Assembly: GCA_051746985.1 (NCBI GenBank)
Contig: JBNJFP010000001.1
Span: 62,001 to 126,000 of the forward strand
Length of the DNA stretch: 64,000 bases
DNA from: Fodinibius sp051746985
GTDB lineage: Bacteria > Bacteroidota > Rhodothermia > Balneolales > Balneolaceae
Direction: 5' to 3'
The translations under genes and the position numbers were made by a program. Within the stretch, counting starts at the first letter, position 1. Every line of letters begins with the position of its first letter. Under the pieces are notes generated by a model, which was not told where the DNA came from, did not search any database, and was given only the letters and a program-made list of their open reading frames with translations. Positions 41,876 through 50,459 of this stretch are shown piece after piece.

Positions 41876-43411
41876 TTATTCATCAAGCTGCTCGACCAAA
41901 CGGGCAGCATTAAATAGTTTTCCTTCCTCAAATGTGTCGGCCATAAATTGCATACCATACGGCATTCCGTTGGAGTGAATACCACCGGGAATACTAATTC
42001 CACAAATGCCCGCAAGGTTGGCAGAAATGGTGTAAATATCATTCAGGTACATTTGCACTGGGTTATCCTGGTTGGCACCAAGCTCAAAAGCGGTAGTAGG
42101 TGCTGTCGGTGAAACAATCACATCCACTTCTTCAAAAGCGTCGGTAAAATCCTGCTTAATTAACCGACGCACTTTCTGTGCTTTGGCGTAATAGGCATCA
42201 TAATAACCGGCGCTCAACACATAAGTGCCCAGCATAATGCGTCGCTTTACCTCTGGACCAAACCCTTCGGTACGGCTCTTTTTGTATAGCCGAATGAGGG
42301 ACGAATCCATGTCCTCAAGTGCTTCGGCCAGCGATGGCTTATCATCAGCATCAGCCTTTTTGATTTGCTCTTCGATCGCCTCCCGTTCTTCCTTAAGTTC
42401 TTGCTCTACTTCTTTAATATCTGCGCGGTGACCATAACGGATGCCATCATAACGTGCTAAATTGCTTGAAGCTTCGGCCGTAGCCAAAATATAATAGGTG
42501 GCAATGCCATACTTCATGTGTGGAAGGTGGATGGGAACCAATTCGGCCCCGGCTTGCTCGAGCTCATTGAGCTTATCTTTTATACCATCGCGGATTTCGT
42601 CATCCAGCCCATCGCCAAAATACTCTTCCGGCACTCCAATTTTAATATTGGGATTGGCATCCTTCACAAACTGCTGATAGTTGGGTACGGTGCGGCTTGA
42701 TGAGGTATTATCGTTGGGATCTGCCCCTGCTATTACCTCCAGCAATCGTGCGGCATCTTCCACGCTGTGAGTAAGCGGACCAATGCAATCGAACGAAGAC
42801 GCAAAAGCAATAAGCCCATGGCGGGATACGCGTCCATACGTGGGTTTTAATCCCACTACCCCACAATACGATGCCGGTTGACGGATTGACCCTCCGGTAT
42901 CGGAACCGAGCGATGCCGTACAAAATTCAGCGGCTACGGCAGCGGCACTACCTCCCGACGATCCCCCGGGAACACGAGAAGTATCAGCAGGATTTTTGGT
43001 AGGTCCAAAGATGGAATTTTCCGTGGACGATCCCATGGCAAACTCATCCATATTTAGTCGTCCCAACAAAATGGCATCTTCCTCGCGAAGTCGTTCTACC
43101 ACCGTAGCATCATAAACGCTTTCAAAATTTTCCAAAATATGTGATGCGCAGGTAGCTGGCTTGTCTTTTTCACAAATCAAATCCTTAACGCCGATGACCA
43201 TACCAGCCAGTTTCCCGGCAGATCCATCGTCAATACGCTGCTGAATCTGCTTTGCACTATCTAAAGCAGTTTTCTTGTCGATATTAACAACAGCATTTAC
43301 TTCGTCGTTGCGTGATTCAATATTTTGGATGTAAGATTCTACTACGTCAGAAAGTGAGGCTTCTCCGGATGTAATGGCTTCTTGAATCCGGCTAAAATTT
43401 GTAAAACTCAA
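41876..43411 (-). CDS. gatA: Asp/Glu-tRNA amidotransferase subunit A GatA
   Basis: Amidase subunit that releases ammonia from glutamine to convert Glu-tRNA-Gln or Asp-tRNA-Asn. The Lys of the Ser-Ser-Lys triad is in VIGVKDLICEKDKPATCAS; the amidase signature is SRVPGGSSGGSAAAVAAEF, with GSDTGGSIRQPASYCGVVGLKPTYGRVSR immediately downstream. Length of 511 aa is slightly longer than usual, due to a charged insert around residue 330 (ELKEEREAIEEQIKKADADDK). It follows tatA by 27 bases. No gatB or gatC is in the window. Confidence 0.94.
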   Translation of the reverse strand: MSFTNFSRIQEAITSGEASLSDVVESYIQNIESRNDEVNAVVNIDKKTALDSAKQIQQRIDDGSAGKLAGMVIGVKDLICEKDKPATCASHILENFESVYDATVVERLREEDAILLGRLNMDEFAMGSSTENSIFGPTKNPADTSRVPGGSSGGSAAAVAAEFCTASLGSDTGGSIRQPASYCGVVGLKPTYGRVSRHGLIAFASSFDCIGPLTHSVEDAARLLEVIAGADPNDNTSSSRTVPNYQQFVKDANPNIKIGVPEEYFGDGLDDEIRDGIKDKLNELEQAGAELVPIHLPHMKYGIATYYILATAEASSNLARYDGIRYGHRADIKEVEQELKEEREAIEEQIKKADADDKPSLAEALEDMDSSLIRLYKKSRTEGFGPEVKRRIMLGTYVLSAGYYDAYYAKAQKVRRLIKQDFTDAFEEVDVIVSPTAPTTAFELGANQDNPVQMYLNDIYTISANLAGICGISIPGGIHSNGMPYGMQFMADTFEEGKLFNAARLVEQLDE

Positions 43412-43438
43412 TGGATTAGAAATGGATTTTAATTAGTC

Positions 43439-43651
43439 TTACTGCTTTTTTTCGGTATTATTGTCAGAGTCGGAGTCAAACCCTTCGTTTTGTCCTTCTT
43501 CGAGCTCTTTTTTTATCTCATTGGAGGCTTTTTTAAACTCCTTCATACCCTGACCGAGTCCCCGGGCTAATTCAGGAATACGTTTAGCACCAAAAAAAAG
43601 AAGTATAGCCAAACCAATAATCAGAATCTCCATTCCGCCGAAACTTCCCAT
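43439..43651 (-). CDS. tatA: Twin-arginine translocase subunit TatA/TatE
   Basis: Small 70-aa protein with one N-terminal membrane helix (MEILIIGLAILLFFGAKRIPELARGLGQGMKEFKKA), the diagnostic FGAKRIPELARGLG hinge and amphipathic helix, then a charged tail with Asp/Ser/Asn. TatA oligomers form the translocation pore with TatC, which is not in the window. It is the first gene of the leftward operon with gatA. Confidence 0.93.
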   Translation of the reverse strand: MGSFGGMEILIIGLAILLFFGAKRIPELARGLGQGMKEFKKASNEIKKELEEGQNEGFDSDSDNNTEKKQ

Positions 43652-43844
43652 AATAAATTGCTTAGTTTAAAGTTTACAATTATGAACCAAGAAGATAACA
43701 ATAAATTATTAGACCTTTGAGTATTTAGATAGAAAAAATAATTGCTTTTTCATTAAAATTTGACTTGAATTTAATGTGTCGAACCTTTTTATAGATAGGT
43801 AAGATTTTATTTGAACTTTAAAAAACAAAACAGAACTACTTTTT

Positions 43845-44099
43845 ATGATTTGGACTGTTGAATTAGCAGCCGTTTTAGATGATGCACCGTTTCCCGCTAC
43901 ACGCGATGAACTTATTGAATGGGCCGAACGCAATGGAAGTCCCCAACAGGTGCTCGATAACTTATATGAACTTGAAGAAATTGAACAAGGTGAAGATGTA
44001 GTCTATGAGAGCATGGAAGATATCTGGCCTGATTATATCGGTAAAGAAGATTTCTTCCACAACGAAGATGATGAAGGATTTGACTACGATGATGTTTAA
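43845..44099 (+). CDS. DUF2795 protein, 84 aa
   Basis: Small acidic protein matching DUF2795: VELAAVLDDAPFPATRDELIEWAERNGSPQQVLDNLYELEE. The last 35 residues are mostly acidic (EDIWPDYIGKEDFFHNEDDEGFDYDDV). The family function is unknown. It stands alone with its own terminator; the 193-bp space upstream to tatA is AT-rich with no clear element recognised. Confidence 0.8.
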   Translation: MIWTVELAAVLDDAPFPATRDELIEWAERNGSPQQVLDNLYELEEIEQGEDVVYESMEDIWPDYIGKEDFFHNEDDEGFDYDDV

Positions 44100-44126
44100 C
44101 TTCTGAGCTCTTGGAACAAGTTTTAT

Positions 44127-44162
44127 AACGGTTGCATGATTTTTCATGCAACCGTTTTTTTT
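44127..44162 (+). terminator. Strong Rho-independent terminator after DUF2795
   Basis: A perfect 13-bp stem (AACGGTTGCATGA / TCATGCAACCGTT) with a TTTT loop runs into eight T. It contains the ATG at 44136, which is therefore not a plausible start of the next gene. Confidence 0.95.
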
Positions 44163-44189
44163 GAACCATATAAGCGTATTAGCAGCCTT

Positions 44190-46613
44190 TTGAAACTTTC
44201 TACGTACCGCCCGCTATTAATAACGATTCTTCTTTTCGGACTCTTTTTCGTCTGGACCGAAAAAGCCATGTCACAGAACATCCCCACCGAAAGTGATTCT
44301 ACGGATAACGTAATTCGGATCGTTCGTTTTGTTGGCAACGATAACGTCAAGGATAATACCCTTGAAACGCTCATCAGAACCCAGACGAATCGAGAATTTT
44401 TAGGCATCCCCCGGTTTACCCCCTGGTATTTTATCTGGAAGCTCACGAATCGGTTGGGTGAACCACCTTCGTATCTAAATAAAGCAACCGTCTCAAACGA
44501 CATCGAACGTATAAAACAGTATTACAAAACGGTTGGCTTTTTGGATGCCGAGGTCGATACTAATATTGTTGAATTTAAAAAAGATCGGGTTGAAGTTTCT
44601 TTTCTTATTGATGAAGGTGATGCCTACAGCATAGAAACATTGGGATACACCGGTTTGCCCGATTTTGAAGAACCCGAGCAGAAGCAGCAATTTTTAGAGG
44701 ATAGTCCGCTAACTGATGATAAGATTAACGACTCTACCTATGCTGTTGGTCAACGCTATTCCGAGAATGATCTCAATACCGAACGCACCCGGATCATAAA
44801 TTACTTGAAAGATAACGGCTATGCCGCTATTCAGCGCGATTCTGTTAGCTTGATGGTCAAACGCGACACAGCCAGAAAAAATCACCTGGATGCACTTTTT
44901 GTCATCAATCCCGGAAATAAATACCGCTTTGGCGATCTTCATATCAGCTTAAGCGGGCCGGGCGATTCACTGGAATACAATCAGCACGATACGCTTAGCC
45001 AATCTCCTTTTACCATCAATAATAAATCTATCTTCTTACGGAAGGGTGAGTCGGCCCAAACAAAGTTTAGTCTGTTGACCGACCAGGTGCTTTTTGAGCC
45101 CGGTGACGTGTTCAACAACTCGCTTTATATTCGCACCGTTAATGAATTTCAAAACCTTGGCATGCTTAATATCCGGCAATTTGGGCTAAGCGAAGATGGC
45201 GGGCTTCCGGACTATTCCAAAGAAGAAATTCCTGTCATGTTTTCGTTACAGACGCTTCCCAAACACTCCTTGAATCTCAACTTTTTTGGAATGCGCAGGT
45301 ATGGATACGGATCAGGAAGTGGTATCACCTATACCAACAATAACCTTTTTGGCAAGGCCGAAAACCTGCAGGTTAACGTCAACGGTAGCTTTGAATATGT
45401 GCGCTCAAGCACTGTACGTGATATTGCCGCCGATGAGGATGATGAATCGCAGTCGTTTGACGGTCGATTCTACCGCAGTTTTGAAACGGGAATTGACTAC
45501 TCCCTGCCTCGATTGATATTTCCGTTTTCGGCGCTTGATGACGAGGTGTTTTTCTCAAACGCTCGTACCCGATACTCGTTGTCGTTCACAAGGTCCAACC
45601 AGCTGCTGTTTGATATTAATTCTGACATCAGGTTTAATCTGCGCTATGAAGTACAGCACAGCCAACGTTATTCCAGCTTTTTTGACCTCATTGAACTTGA
45701 CCTGCTCGATACCGATCCTTCACCGGAATTTGAGGATGCCCTCGAAAATCGTTTTGGCGAAAACTCCTTTCAATTGCAACAAATACGCGAAGATTTTCGA
45801 CCACAGGTTTCATCCATTGTCAGATATACCTTTCGAAGTCAGCGTACTGATCTCATAAAGAGAGATCAAGGTTATTATAGTGAGTATTCCATAGCATCAG
45901 GTGGTAATATTCCATATCTCACTGACCGACATATAGTTACTCCAGATACTCTTGAAGGAAATTTGCCGGGCATATTTCCAGGCAGCCAAAATAGTTTAGC
46001 TTACAGCCGCTTTGTTAAAGGTACCGCAGATTATCGCAGGTACATACCTCTCTCTGATAATGCGGTGTTTGGATACCGGGGATTTATGGGCGTCGCTCTT
46101 CCCTATGGAGAAAGCACCACAGTTCCTCTTAACCAACGTTTTTATGCTGGTGGAGCCAATGATATTCGCGGGTGGGATTTTTATAGCCTGGGTCCGGGAG
46201 CTATATCCCGCAATGATCTCACCATTACCGGGGGACAAATTAAATTACTATCGCAATTAGAATTACGTCAACAAATTATTGGCAATTTCTTATCCACAGA
46301 CTGGATTGGTGCTGTATTCACCGATGCCGGTAATGTTTGGTACGGACCTCGAACTGAGCTACCAACCTCGGCTCCAGGAAGTAACGAACAGACCTTTAGC
46401 AAAAATGAGCGAGATCAACTACTTGAAAGGGGAAAATTTCGATTCGACGAATTTTACAATCAAATAGCTGTTGGATCCGGCATCGGATTGCGATTAGACT
46501 GGGATTATGTGGTAATTCGATTTGATTTTGCTTTCCGAATCCACGATCTACAACAAGGATGGTTCCAAGATAAAAGCCCTTACTTTACTTTCGGTATCGG
46601 ACAGTCTTTCTAA
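44190..46613 (+). CDS. BamA/TamA-family outer-membrane protein, 807 aa
   Basis: The frame is open from an ATG at 44136, but that codon lies in the terminator stem of the previous gene. The TTG at 44190 gives MKLSTYRPLLITILLFGLFFVWTEKAMSQ, a good signal peptide, and I use it. The N-terminal part contains POTRA-like units (VIRIVRFVGNDNVKDNTLETLIRTQT and VSFLIDEGDAYSIETLGYTG). The C-terminal half is a 16-strand Omp85 barrel with the loop-6 motif NDIRGWDFYSLGPG and an end VVIRFDFAFRIHD...SPYFTFGIGQSF. It would insert or secrete envelope proteins. A BamA versus TamA split is not resolved. Confidence 0.86.
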   Translation: MKLSTYRPLLITILLFGLFFVWTEKAMSQNIPTESDSTDNVIRIVRFVGNDNVKDNTLETLIRTQTNREFLGIPRFTPWYFIWKLTNRLGEPPSYLNKATVSNDIERIKQYYKTVGFLDAEVDTNIVEFKKDRVEVSFLIDEGDAYSIETLGYTGLPDFEEPEQKQQFLEDSPLTDDKINDSTYAVGQRYSENDLNTERTRIINYLKDNGYAAIQRDSVSLMVKRDTARKNHLDALFVINPGNKYRFGDLHISLSGPGDSLEYNQHDTLSQSPFTINNKSIFLRKGESAQTKFSLLTDQVLFEPGDVFNNSLYIRTVNEFQNLGMLNIRQFGLSEDGGLPDYSKEEIPVMFSLQTLPKHSLNLNFFGMRRYGYGSGSGITYTNNNLFGKAENLQVNVNGSFEYVRSSTVRDIAADEDDESQSFDGRFYRSFETGIDYSLPRLIFPFSALDDEVFFSNARTRYSLSFTRSNQLLFDINSDIRFNLRYEVQHSQRYSSFFDLIELDLLDTDPSPEFEDALENRFGENSFQLQQIREDFRPQVSSIVRYTFRSQRTDLIKRDQGYYSEYSIASGGNIPYLTDRHIVTPDTLEGNLPGIFPGSQNSLAYSRFVKGTADYRRYIPLSDNAVFGYRGFMGVALPYGESTTVPLNQRFYAGGANDIRGWDFYSLGPGAISRNDLTITGGQIKLLSQLELRQQIIGNFLSTDWIGAVFTDAGNVWYGPRTELPTSAPGSNEQTFSKNERDQLLERGKFRFDEFYNQIAVGSGIGLRLDWDYVVIRFDFAFRIHDLQQGWFQDKSPYFTFGIGQSF

Positions 46614-46688
46614 CTTATACCTTATTTTCATCTTTCTGCTTTATCATTAAGTAAGGCAACCAAAAACACAGCAATTAACCCGGGTATT

Positions 46689-47240
46689 ATGTTTGGTTCA
46701 AAGCAATTTAATGACATAAAAAACAAGTCAGATATTATTTTTAAATCTCGCTTCTTGAAAAATCTGACGATGTTGGAACGATCAGAATTTCTGCAATACT
46801 GTCATCGGCGACAGTACAAAGAAGATGAACATATTTATTACCAGGGAGATCCCGGTACGGGTATGTATTTTATTGAGGAGGGTAAAGTAGAACTTATTGT
46901 TGAACCTGAACCGGGAATCGAAGACGATGAAGTCCATAGCTATGTAATTGAGTCGCCAGAAAGTTTTGGAGCCCTATCTATTGGCTATGAACTTCGGCGT
47001 ATTTCCAGCGCTAAATGCTTGACGGACTGTACCCTACTCGGATTTTTCAAACCCGATTTCGAAACGCTTAAAAAACGTCACCCTACTGTAGCAGTCAAAT
47101 TTATGGAAACCCTGGCTATGATTGCTATGAAACAACTTGAAATAGTAACAAAAGAATTGAAAAAGGCCAGTTCAGCGGAAAAAGCGTTTTCGCTACAGTT
47201 TCAAACCTACATGTCGCAAGACGAAGAAGAAACCACCTAA
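46689..47240 (+). CDS. Cyclic nucleotide-binding domain protein without HTH, 183 aa
   Basis: A single cNMP-binding jelly-roll covers about residues 25-150: FLKNLTMLERSEFLQYCHRRQYKEDEHIYYQGDPGTGMYFIEEGKVELIV and SYVIESPESFGALSIGYELRRISSAKCLTDCTLLGFF. The phosphate-binding cassette normally has Glu and Arg near the FGALSI turn; here ESFGALS and RRISSAKC are consistent. There is no DNA-binding helix-turn-helix; the C-terminus is helical (KFMETLAMIAMKQLEIVTKELKKA) and could dimerise. A regulatory or anchoring role is likely. It starts 75 bases after the OMP gene and 12 before rlmD. Confidence 0.8.
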   Translation: MFGSKQFNDIKNKSDIIFKSRFLKNLTMLERSEFLQYCHRRQYKEDEHIYYQGDPGTGMYFIEEGKVELIVEPEPGIEDDEVHSYVIESPESFGALSIGYELRRISSAKCLTDCTLLGFFKPDFETLKKRHPTVAVKFMETLAMIAMKQLEIVTKELKKASSAEKAFSLQFQTYMSQDEEETT

Positions 47241-47252
47241 TAATTAGAAGTA

Positions 47253-48662
47253 ATGGCTTTAAAAAAGGGCGAAGATGTTGTACTCACTATTGATTCGGCG
47301 GCCTACAAAGGCAAAGGGATTGGTAAAGTAAATGGCTTAGCGGTTTTTGTACCCAATACAGCCCCAGGCGACCGAGTGAAAGTCCGTATCACCAAAAAGA
47401 AAAAAAGTTACCGAGAAGCGAAACTGCTGGAAGTCATTGAGCCGAGTCCCCATCGCATTAAGCCCAAGTGTAAGCACGCTATGCACTGCGGGGGATGTAA
47501 TTGGCAACACGTTTCTTACGAAAAACAGCTCGCTTTTAAGCGCGATCAGGTTGAAGATCACATCCACCGCATTGGTGGACTTACTGACATTGAAGTTAAT
47601 CCCACTATTGGATGTGAAGAACCATTTTATTACCGCAATAAGATGGAGTATTCGATGGGCCATAAGCGATGGCTGAGCCGCGAAGAGATCAATAGAGATG
47701 AGTTCGTGAGTGATCGGTGCTTTGCTGCGGGTTTACACGCTCCCGGACGGTTTGATAAAATTCTAAATCTCTCTGAATGCCATCTCCAAGATCCCATCTC
47801 GTTTAACATTTTGGATTTTGTCAGATCGTGGTGTGAGGAGTATGATATCCCTCCCTTCAACCGCATTGACCACGAAGGATTCATGCGAAACCTCGTCATC
47901 CGAAACGCACACTATACCGATGATCTGATGGTCAATATTGTCACCTATAAAGATGACCAAGATGTGGTTGAGGCGCTTTCGTATGCTCTCAGGGATGAGT
48001 TTCCACAAATTACAACGATCGTCAACAACGTAAATGATACGCGTTCTCCAACGGCAGAAGGCCGATATGAAAACGTGCTTTACGGACCCGGATATATTAC
48101 CGACCGCATCGGACCCTATCACTTTTCGATTGATGCCAACGCTTTTTTCCAAACCAACACGGCTCAAGCTGAAAAGCTATATGAGTTCGCCAAACAGTTT
48201 GCTGAGATTCAGAAAAATGATATCGTTTACGATCTATATTGCGGGGTGGGAACCCTTAGCCTTTTTCTAAGTGATAGATCTAAAAGTATTTTGGGTATTG
48301 AATTAGAAGATGTAGCCATAAAAAATGCACGTAAAAATGCCCAGGAGAATGGCGTTGAAAATGTCTCTTTTATCAAGGGGGATATGAAGGATGTATTTAC
48401 CGAAGAGATCACTGAAAAATATGGGAAGCCTGACTGCCTCATTACCGATCCGCCAAGGGCTGGCATGCACCCGGATGTAGTAGAGCGGCTTAAAACACTC
48501 CAGGTCCCCAAACTGGTATATGTAAGCTGCAACAGCTCAACGATGGCGCGTGACTTAAAAGAGCTTAACGAAGTATATGATATTCTCGATGTTCAACCGG
48601 TAGATATGTTTCCCCAGACTTATCACATTGAAACAGTAGCTAAACTCCGGCTAAAAAATTAA
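47253..48662 (+). CDS. rlmD: 23S rRNA (uracil-5-)-methyltransferase RlmD/RumA
   Basis: Methylates U1939 of 23S rRNA. The N-terminal TRAM domain (about 1-65) starts KKGEDVVLTIDSAAYKGKGIG. The iron-sulfur cluster Cys are C73, C79 and C82 (CKHAMHCGGC), and a fourth is probably in VSDRCFAAG. SAM motif VYDLYCGVGTLSLFLS, TDPPRAGMH and the catalytic Cys loop KLVYVSCNSSTMARDL are complete. Length of 469 aa is normal. It is followed by a perfect hairpin. Confidence 0.92.
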   Translation: MALKKGEDVVLTIDSAAYKGKGIGKVNGLAVFVPNTAPGDRVKVRITKKKKSYREAKLLEVIEPSPHRIKPKCKHAMHCGGCNWQHVSYEKQLAFKRDQVEDHIHRIGGLTDIEVNPTIGCEEPFYYRNKMEYSMGHKRWLSREEINRDEFVSDRCFAAGLHAPGRFDKILNLSECHLQDPISFNILDFVRSWCEEYDIPPFNRIDHEGFMRNLVIRNAHYTDDLMVNIVTYKDDQDVVEALSYALRDEFPQITTIVNNVNDTRSPTAEGRYENVLYGPGYITDRIGPYHFSIDANAFFQTNTAQAEKLYEFAKQFAEIQKNDIVYDLYCGVGTLSLFLSDRSKSILGIELEDVAIKNARKNAQENGVENVSFIKGDMKDVFTEEITEKYGKPDCLITDPPRAGMHPDVVERLKTLQVPKLVYVSCNSSTMARDLKELNEVYDILDVQPVDMFPQTYHIETVAKLRLKN

Positions 48663-48724
48663 CAACTATTAATCCCATCGACCGTTGAATTTGTGATAGG
48701 ACAAAGTCAACAAGTTCCTAAGGT

Positions 48725-48759
48725 ACCCATCGGATGGCGAAATCAGCCATCCGATGGGT
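48725..48759. terminator. Perfect 14-bp hairpin between convergent genes
   Basis: ACCCATCGGATGGC and GCCATCCGATGGGT form a perfect 14-bp stem with a 7-base loop between rlmD and the S10 peptidase. The T-tract is 11 bases away on the + strand and absent on the minus strand, so it may act as a bidirectional terminator or RNA stabiliser. Confidence 0.65.
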
Positions 48760-48772
48760 TTGCCAAGACTTT

Positions 48773-50278
48773 TTAATATTTGGCTGGTGTACCCTCTTCG
48801 GGTATCGACTCCCGAATAAATTGGCGAATATCCTCATTCGATGTCTTTAGATCTTCATTTCTCAGATACATCATGTGTCCGCTGCGATACCCTTTAAAGT
48901 CAATACGGTCTTGCAGTTTGCCACTATGATCCATATTCCAAATGGTGTACTTGGCATCGAAATATGGCGTTCCTCCATCATAATACCCGGACTGTACCAA
49001 CACATTCAGATAAGGATTCTCAGACATGGCAGAGCGAAGATTTTCACCCGTATTGTTATTATCACGATCCCAGGGATGAACGGGACCAAACATCCAGTAC
49101 TGTAAATCGGTATCATATCCAAGTTCGCGGCGCAAATAATCGTTAATTGCTGGCGTAAAAGCGTGGTTCCAGGCCGTAAGAGCTGGATCATAATCGTAAC
49201 GTTCGCCCGCATTTTCGCGATCCTGTCCCCGGTACCGTGAATCGAGGCGTCCTACGGTAAGCTCTTTGTCATCCCGTAAAAGCTCTTTCCAGAAAAAGGA
49301 AGTGGACATCCGCAAGTTATGATCAAGTACCTCTTCTTTGGCAACACCGGAATAATAGGACACCTTTTCGGCTACCTCCTGTTTATCGGCATCGCTAAGT
49401 GTACCACCCTTGGTAAGGGCCGGGATATACTTGTCAACGGTATACTCTTCCGCTTCAGCTAAAATCTCGTTCAGATCTTTCTGCTGCAACTCCGGATCAA
49501 GTGCCTCATGGTACCAAGCTGTGGCCGTAAAGTATGGCAACGTCAGCGCATCCTGCACCGGTCCATCACGGTCAATACCGAGGCCTGTGGGAGAAACCAA
49601 TATCACTCCATTTAGAAACATCCATTGTGAGGATTGCAACTCTTTGGCTAATCCCGATACCCGGGTAGTCCCATAACTTTCACCGACCAAAAACTTCGGT
49701 GCTTTCCATAAGTCGTTGCGGGAAATAAAGGTATCAATCCAATCGGCCAAATAAGCTACATCTGCGTTGACGCCAAAAAACTGCTCCTTGTCAACCTCAT
49801 CATCCAGTATTCTTGAAAACCCGGTGTTAACGGGATTTACATATAAAATATCAGCTACATCTAAAATTGAATGCGGATTATCTTCTACGCCATAGGGCTG
49901 AACCGGAAATCCCTCGTCATCAATTTTAACCTGTTTGGGTCCGGTATAACCGATATGCATCCACACAGAAGCCGATCCGGGACCGCCATTAAAAGAAATT
50001 ACGAGTGGTCTGTTTTCATTTTCATCTACATTGGTTCGCTTGTAATAGGTGTAAAACAACGAAGCGATCGGCTCCCCATCGTCATCCCATACTGGTTGAT
50101 TTCCAGTGGTCGTCGTATAGCTAACATTTTGCCCATTAATCTGCTGCTCGTACTGTTTGGTGATCGAGGTGTCAACCTTGCTTTCCACAGCCTGCCCTGC
50201 GGATGCGGTGGTAAGGCTTAACAACAATATTCCCATAAACAAAATAGACAGTAGGCGCTGGATAAAATGAAATTGCAT
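48773..50278 (-). CDS. S10-family serine carboxypeptidase, secreted, 501 aa
   Basis: Signal peptide MQFHFIQRLLSILFMGILLLSLTTASAGQA. Catalytic Ser in FLVGESYGTTRVSGLA (GESYG), Asp in NVLVQSGYYDGGTPYFDAKYTIWN, and His in FKGYRSGHMMYLRNED. The substrate-binding NGGPGSASVWMHIGYTGPKQV segment is typical of carboxypeptidase Y-like enzymes. It would release C-terminal residues from peptides in the periplasm or medium. It is divergent from the crtI-like gene; 181 bp between them hold a palindrome. Confidence 0.9.
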   Translation of the reverse strand: MQFHFIQRLLSILFMGILLLSLTTASAGQAVESKVDTSITKQYEQQINGQNVSYTTTTGNQPVWDDDGEPIASLFYTYYKRTNVDENENRPLVISFNGGPGSASVWMHIGYTGPKQVKIDDEGFPVQPYGVEDNPHSILDVADILYVNPVNTGFSRILDDEVDKEQFFGVNADVAYLADWIDTFISRNDLWKAPKFLVGESYGTTRVSGLAKELQSSQWMFLNGVILVSPTGLGIDRDGPVQDALTLPYFTATAWYHEALDPELQQKDLNEILAEAEEYTVDKYIPALTKGGTLSDADKQEVAEKVSYYSGVAKEEVLDHNLRMSTSFFWKELLRDDKELTVGRLDSRYRGQDRENAGERYDYDPALTAWNHAFTPAINDYLRRELGYDTDLQYWMFGPVHPWDRDNNNTGENLRSAMSENPYLNVLVQSGYYDGGTPYFDAKYTIWNMDHSGKLQDRIDFKGYRSGHMMYLRNEDLKTSNEDIRQFIRESIPEEGTPAKY

Positions 50279-50397
50279 ATCTGATTTCCCGATTTGATTT
50301 CAAATAATCTTATTACGCACTTAAAATAGGTTCCCATCACTTATAAACAAGTCATTATTTCTGTCAGCGCGTCAAAAGTTGTTAAATAAGCTTTTAG

Positions 50398-50411
50398 ATC
50401 CGTTAACGGAT
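50398..50411. promoter_or_regulatory. Perfect 14-bp palindrome upstream of the carotenoid desaturase
   Basis: ATCCGTTAACGGAT is perfectly palindromic and lies 48 bases before the desaturase ATG. TATAAT at 50423-50428 may be its -10 box. A transcription-factor operator, perhaps for light or stress control of carotenoids, is possible but not shown. Confidence 0.45.
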
Positions 50412-50459
50412 GAAAAATCTGTTATAATAATGGGTCGAAAATGCTTATAATTTATTGAT

